Assembly: GCA_019415435.1 (NCBI GenBank)
Contig: DXZE01000005.1
Location: forward strand, 4,504-68,503
DNA: 64,000 nt
Direction: 5' to 3'
DNA from: Erysipelotrichaceae bacterium
GTDB lineage: Bacteria > Bacillota_I > Bacilli_A > Erysipelotrichales > Erysipelotrichaceae
Made by a program: the position numbers and the translations under genes. Below the pieces are notes generated by a model. That model had not been told where the DNA came from. It saw only the letters and a program-made list of their open reading frames with translations, and did not search any database. Shown here in pieces: positions 59,728-64,000 of the stretch. Each line of letters opens with the position of its first letter. Within the stretch, counting starts at the first letter, position 1.

Positions 59728-60924
59728 ATGACTTTACAGGAGCTTATGAACAAGAGAGCAAAGGCATGGGAAGCTGCAAAAGCCTTCCTTGACTCTCACA
59801 GAAACACCGACGGACTTCTCTCTCAGGAGGACGGTGAAACCTACGACCGCATGGAGAAGGAAATCACCGACTACACCAAGGAAATCGACCGTCTGAACAG
59901 ACAGGCAGCTATTGAGGAGCAGATGGGAAAGCCGACCGCTTCTCCCCTCACTGGAAAGCCGGGAGCCGGCGTAAAGGACGAGCCGGAGAAAAAAGGCCGT
60001 GCTTCTCACGCATACGCCAAGGCAATGATCGCTGCCATGCGTACCGGATTCCACCAGGTATCCGATGTTCTGGAAGAAGGCAATGACGCGAACGGCGGCT
60101 ACCTTGTTCCGGAGGAATGGGATTCCCGTCTGATCGACAGACTCGAGGAGGAGAATATCTTCCGCGGACTTGCGACTACCATCACCACATCCGGCGAGCA
60201 CAAGATCAACATTGCTGCGACTAAGCCCGCGGCTGCATGGATTGAGGAAGGTCAGGAGCTCACCTTCGGCGACGCTACTTTCGACCAGGTGATCCTCGAT
60301 GCCCACAAACTGCACGTAGCCATCAAGGTAACGGAGGAACTGCTCTACGACAACGCCTTCAATCTTGAGAACTATATCATCGATACCTTCGGAAAGGCCA
60401 TCGGCAATGCCGAGGAGGATGCTTTCTTGAACGGTGACGGCAAGGGCAAGCCGACCGGCATCTTCGCTGAGACCGGTGGCGGCCAGACTGGTGTGACCAT
60501 CTCCGGCACTAAGATTACTGCCGATGATGTGATCTCCCTCATCTACGCCCTCAAGCGTCCGTACAGAAAGAATGCCCTTTTCATTCTGAACGACTCCACT
60601 CTTGCAGTTCTCCGCAAGCTCAAGGATTCGAACGGTGCGTACATCTGGCAGCCTTCCTACACTGCCGGTGAGCCGGATCGTCTCTGCGGATATTCCGTTC
60701 TGACCTCTGCCTATGCTCCGGCGCTGGAAGCAGGAAAGCCTGCCATCGCATTCGGCGACTTCTCCTACTACAACATCGGAGACCGTGGCACTCGTTCCGT
60801 TCAGGAACTCCGTGAGCTTTTCGCAGGCAACGGAATGATCGGCTACGTCGCCAAGGAGCGTGTTGACGGCAAGCTCGTTCTTCCGGAGGCTGTACAGATT
60901 CTGAAGGCTGGAGCATCCGCCTGA
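59728..60924 (+). CDS. Phage major capsid protein, HK97 fold
   Basis: The 398-residue capsid protein has an N-terminal delta/scaffold coiled coil (1-75, LMNKRAKAWEAAKAFLDSHR) likely removed by the protease, then NGGYLVPEEWDSRLIDRLEE near 115. The E-loop and A-domain include FNLENYIIDTFGKAIGNAEE and DAFLNGDGKGKPTGIF near 235. The ribosome site is AAGGAGG. It lies 13 bp after the protease. Confidence 0.96.
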   Translation: MTLQELMNKRAKAWEAAKAFLDSHRNTDGLLSQEDGETYDRMEKEITDYTKEIDRLNRQAAIEEQMGKPTASPLTGKPGAGVKDEPEKKGRASHAYAKAMIAAMRTGFHQVSDVLEEGNDANGGYLVPEEWDSRLIDRLEEENIFRGLATTITTSGEHKINIAATKPAAAWIEEGQELTFGDATFDQVILDAHKLHVAIKVTEELLYDNAFNLENYIIDTFGKAIGNAEEDAFLNGDGKGKPTGIFAETGGGQTGVTISGTKITADDVISLIYALKRPYRKNALFILNDSTLAVLRKLKDSNGAYIWQPSYTAGEPDRLCGYSVLTSAYAPALEAGKPAIAFGDFSYYNIGDRGTRSVQELRELFAGNGMIGYVAKERVDGKLVLPEAVQILKAGASA

Positions 60925-60993
60925 CGGATTCCCTCTTAACTAGTAAAGGGGCCAGAGCCAATCACTCCGGTCCATATCATTATGGAGGTGCTT

Positions 60994-61263
60994 ATGGTAA
61001 AGCTTGAGGACGCCAAGAAATATCTCCGAATTGATTATTCGGATGAAGATGCACTCCTGCAAAGCGAGATCTCCGCAGCAGAACGTCTGGTAGCTGATGT
61101 GCTGAGGAAGGACTCGCTCGACGACAGTGACAGCCCTCTCGTCATGGCTGCTGTTCTCTATGCCCTCGCTTACTTAAATGAGCACCGGGAGGAAGCAGAC
61201 CATCACGCACTGATTCTTACCCTCCGCGCCATTCTGTTTGGAGAAAGGAGCCCTGGATTCTGA
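60994..61263 (+). CDS. Head-tail connector protein (gp6-like)
   Basis: The 89-residue all-helical adaptor has KLEDAKKYLRIDYSDEDALL and QSEISAAERLVADVL, which match the phage gp6-like/DUF3168-preceding connector family. ATG 60994 is preferred over 60982 because GGAGG lies just 5 bases before. It is the ring between portal and tail. Confidence 0.85.
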   Translation: MVKLEDAKKYLRIDYSDEDALLQSEISAAERLVADVLRKDSLDDSDSPLVMAAVLYALAYLNEHREEADHHALILTLRAILFGERSPGF

Positions 61264-61595
61264 TGAACATTGCAGGCATGAACATCCGCATCACGATTCA
61301 GAAAAATGAAATCGTGAAGGACAAGTACGGAAACCACACCAATGCGTGGACGGACTTTTTCACCTGCTGGGCAACGCCAGTTCAAAGCGGCGGCTCAGAG
61401 AAACAGGAAGCCGGAACTACGAACAGTACGGAGGCACTTGATTTCACGGTCCGGTATGCGGAATGCCTCGAAGGGCTCGACTCCACGAAGCTCAGGATCC
61501 GACACGGCGATGATCTCTACAACGTGACGGCGATAGACCCGATGGGATTCCATCACCGAAGTCTGAAATTCCGATGTGAGAAGGTGAAGCGATGA
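61263..61595 (+). CDS. Phage head closure protein
   Basis: The 110-residue beta-barrel protein has MNIRITIQKNEIVKDKYGNH, WTDFFTCWATPVQSGG and LRIRHGDDLYNVTAIDPMGF. This is the SPP1 gp16/head-closure pattern. The start overlaps the connector stop by one base. Confidence 0.85.
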   Translation: MNIAGMNIRITIQKNEIVKDKYGNHTNAWTDFFTCWATPVQSGGSEKQEAGTTNSTEALDFTVRYAECLEGLDSTKLRIRHGDDLYNVTAIDPMGFHHRSLKFRCEKVKR

Positions 61596-61962
61596 AGATA
61601 AAAGCAGACGATCTTGCTGCAACGGTTGAGAAGACACTCTCCGACTACGTGGAGGATGTGAACGATGTTGTAAAGCAGGAAATCAAGGATGCCGGCAAGG
61701 AAGCTGTAAAGGAACTGAAGGAAAAATCACCCAAGCGCAGAGGCAAGTACGCCAAGAGTTGGCGATCCACAGTTCAGAAGGAAACGGCTGTCGGCGCTGA
61801 AGTCGTCGTTCATAACAAGATCTATGGACTCACCCATCTTCTGGAAAAAGGTCATGCCAAGCGTGGCGGAGGTCGCGTTGATGGGATCCCGCATATCTCG
61901 ACCGTGGAGGAAGACATCACCGGAAAGCTATCCGACGAGATTGAGAAGGAGTTGAAAAGCTG

Positions 61963-61963
<1 letters not shown>
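61592..61963 (+). CDS. HK97 gp10 family tail-joining protein
   Basis: The 123-residue protein has a helical N-terminus (LAATVEKTLSDYVEDVNDVV), KSPKRRGKYAKSWRSTVQKE and the family motif YGLTHLLEKGHAKRGGGRVD. This is the HK97 gp10-like pattern. It overlaps the head-closure stop by 4 bp. Confidence 0.9.
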
Positions 61964-62917
<954 letters not shown>

Positions 62918-62932
62918 TAAGGAGGAACGATC

Positions 62933-63307
62933 ATGTATCAGGAGATTTCGCTCCGGCTCAGTGATGGGTCGGAGCAGAATTTCCCGTTTCTCGCAACGGG
63001 AACAACAGCCTACCGCTTTAAGCAGGTATTCCATCAAGATCTGATGATCCTCTTGAACAAGATGGAAAACAGCGAGGATGATCAAACCGATATGACAGTC
63101 GGTGACAAACTCGCTTTCGTCATGAATGCACAGGCAGAAAAGAAGGATATGAATCATCTGAGCGTAGATGCTTTCCTTACCTGGGCAGACCAGTTCGATG
63201 GCGCAGAACTCTTCCTTCACATGCAGGAGTTCGTTACTCTCTATCTTGGCTCCAGAAGGACAACCTCAAAGCCAAAAAAAGAAGTCGCCCAACTGAACGG
63301 GAAGTAA
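62933..63307 (+). CDS. Tail assembly chaperone (gpG-like)
   Basis: The 124-residue protein has EISLRLSDGSEQNFPFLATG, KQVFHQDLMILLNKMEN and DAFLTWADQFDGAELFLHMQ. This is the position and pattern of lambda gpG-type chaperones. Near its end CCA AAA AAA G gives a slippery heptamer from which ribosomes can enter the -1 frame and make a longer gpGT-like form. Confidence 0.88.
   Translation: MYQEISLRLSDGSEQNFPFLATGTTAYRFKQVFHQDLMILLNKMENSEDDQTDMTVGDKLAFVMNAQAEKKDMNHLSVDAFLTWADQFDGAELFLHMQEFVTLYLGSRRTTSKPKKEVAQLNGK
63274..63280 (+). other. Programmed -1 ribosomal frameshift site
   Basis: The heptamer A AAA AAA is in the zero frame of the chaperone gene (CCA AAA AAA GAA) and is followed by G. The -1 frame is open from here to 63474. 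Confidence 0.85.
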
Positions 63308-63474
63308 ACACGGCTGTGTTTATGCTGCGTGCCAAACAGCTGGGCTTTTCCTTAGAGGAACTCGACAACGTGGAGGAAGGACTCGTGATGGATATGATCA
63401 TTGAATCCGGAAATGATCTCTGTGATGACGAGTACAGGCAGGTTGCAACGCAGCAGGATTTCGATTCGTTTTAA
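63280..63474 (+). CDS. gpT-like C-terminal extension made by -1 frameshift
   Basis: After slippage the reading continues as RSRPTEREVNTAVFMLRAKQ, then LGFSLEELDNVEEGLVMDMI and ends VATQQDFDSF at TAA 63472-63474. Residue content is that of the gpT part of tail chaperones. An internal ATG in FMLRAK could also start it. It overlaps the zero-frame chaperone by 28 bases. Confidence 0.82.
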   Translation, partial: RSRPTEREVNTAVFMLRAKQLGFSLEELDNVEEGLVMDMIIESGNDLCDDEYRQVATQQDFDSF

Positions 63475-63530
63475 TCAGCATCGGTAAAAGCCGGTGCTTT
63501 TTCATGCCGTTTTTCAGGAGGTGATGAGCT

Positions 63531-64000
63531 ATGGCAGATCGTATCAAGGGCATAACGATTGAGCTGGATGGCGATACTACCAAGCTCTCCAACGCCCTGA
63601 AAGGTGTAAACAAGGAAATCCGTGATACCCAGAGCAATCTGAAGGATGTAAACAAGCTCCTGAAGATGGATCCGGGTAATGCCGATCTTCTTGCACAGAA
63701 GCAGAAATATCTAACTGACGCCATCGATGCCACGAAGAGGAAGCTGGCTGAGGAGAAGGAAGCCTTAGCTCAGCTCAAGGCAGGGCCGCAGACCGAGGAG
63801 ACGCAGAAACAGCAGGAAGCGCTCACCCGGGAGATCGAAGCGACAAAGCAGTCCCTCGAAGGTCTGGAGGACGAATATAAGAAGTTCGGTTCCGTTGCCA
63901 GCCAGCAGCTTCAGGTCGCCGGTGACAAGATGAAAGAGGTCGGTGGCAAGATCAGTGACGTCGGAGGCGGACTTACTAAAGGAATAACCGTTCCGGTCGC
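63531..64000 (+). CDS. Phage tail tape measure protein (partial)
   Basis: The N-terminal 156 residues are visible: MADRIKGITIELDGDTTKLS, VNKEIRDTQSNLKDVNKLLK, then a long coiled coil (QKQQEALTREIEATKQSLEG) and KEVGGKISDVGGGLTKG. This is the usual start of a tape measure protein, which sets tail length. The start follows AGGAGGTGATGAGCT. The rest lies beyond the window. Confidence 0.93.
   Translation, partial: MADRIKGITIELDGDTTKLSNALKGVNKEIRDTQSNLKDVNKLLKMDPGNADLLAQKQKYLTDAIDATKRKLAEEKEALAQLKAGPQTEETQKQQEALTREIEATKQSLEGLEDEYKKFGSVASQQLQVAGDKMKEVGGKISDVGGGLTKGITVPV

Overview
The chromosomal parts of this window are AT-rich and look like a low-GC Gram-positive of the Erysipelotrichia/Bacilli type. 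The evidence is an ftsEX operon with a PcsB-like coiled-coil protein, a T-box leader, a CIRCE/HrcA operator, YitT and YqeY proteins, lipoproteins with Gly-Cys lipoboxes, and AGGAGG ribosome sites next to several starts with almost no leader. The genus is not certain from sequence alone.

Region 1 (1-30250) is host chromosome. On the minus strand come an ftsE-ftsX-PcsB-like operon cut by the window edge, a YitT protein, a transglutaminase-like protein, a second PcsB-like protein carrying an M23 peptidase, and a rhomboid protease. A TnpB-only IS200/IS605-type element follows (about 6793-8460). Next is a putative tryptophan ABC transporter behind a T-box whose likely specifier is UGG. A plus-strand operon (class II aldolase, MtnA, DeoD) looks like a 5-deoxyribose/5'-deoxyadenosine salvage route (DHAP shunt). 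A CIRCE-controlled DUF308 membrane protein, an amino-acid ABC transporter, a broken RelB/DinJ-type antitoxin, YqeY, chorismate mutase, an overlapping ATP-grasp/esterase pair, tRNA-Leu(UAG), an HPr-kinase/PEPCK-like protein, glutamate dehydrogenase, a MATE remnant, an SH3-domain protein, a HAD hydrolase, phosphoglucomutase, an Fe-S flavoprotein, a lipoprotein and tRNA-Val(GAC) complete the region.

Region 2 (about 30300-43990) is a defence island. One tight minus-strand gene train runs XRE regulator, TcmP, three-Cys-motif radical-SAM-like protein, type III Mod, type III Res, AIPR protein with a possible Mrr-like nuclease front end, then a frameshifted Eco57I-like methyltransferase. A large ImmA/IrrE-HTH protein is transcribed divergently from a strong promoter. 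The XRE-TcmP-three-Cys-Mod-Res-AIPR arrangement is the best candidate for an undescribed composite system.

Region 3 (about 44200-64000) is a clearly GC-richer tailed prophage, cut off at the right edge inside the tape measure gene. Left to right it has a sigma-like regulator, VapE-type primase/helicase, VRR-NUC nuclease, SNF2 helicase, an ArpU-like late regulator, HNH nuclease, small terminase, a ParB-methyltransferase fusion, three small-gene modules that share a spaced promoter-like motif, large terminase, portal, ClpP-like protease, capsid, connectors, tail tube, and tail chaperones with an A AAA AAA G programmed frameshift. No integrase, lysis genes, rRNA or CRISPR array is visible in the window.
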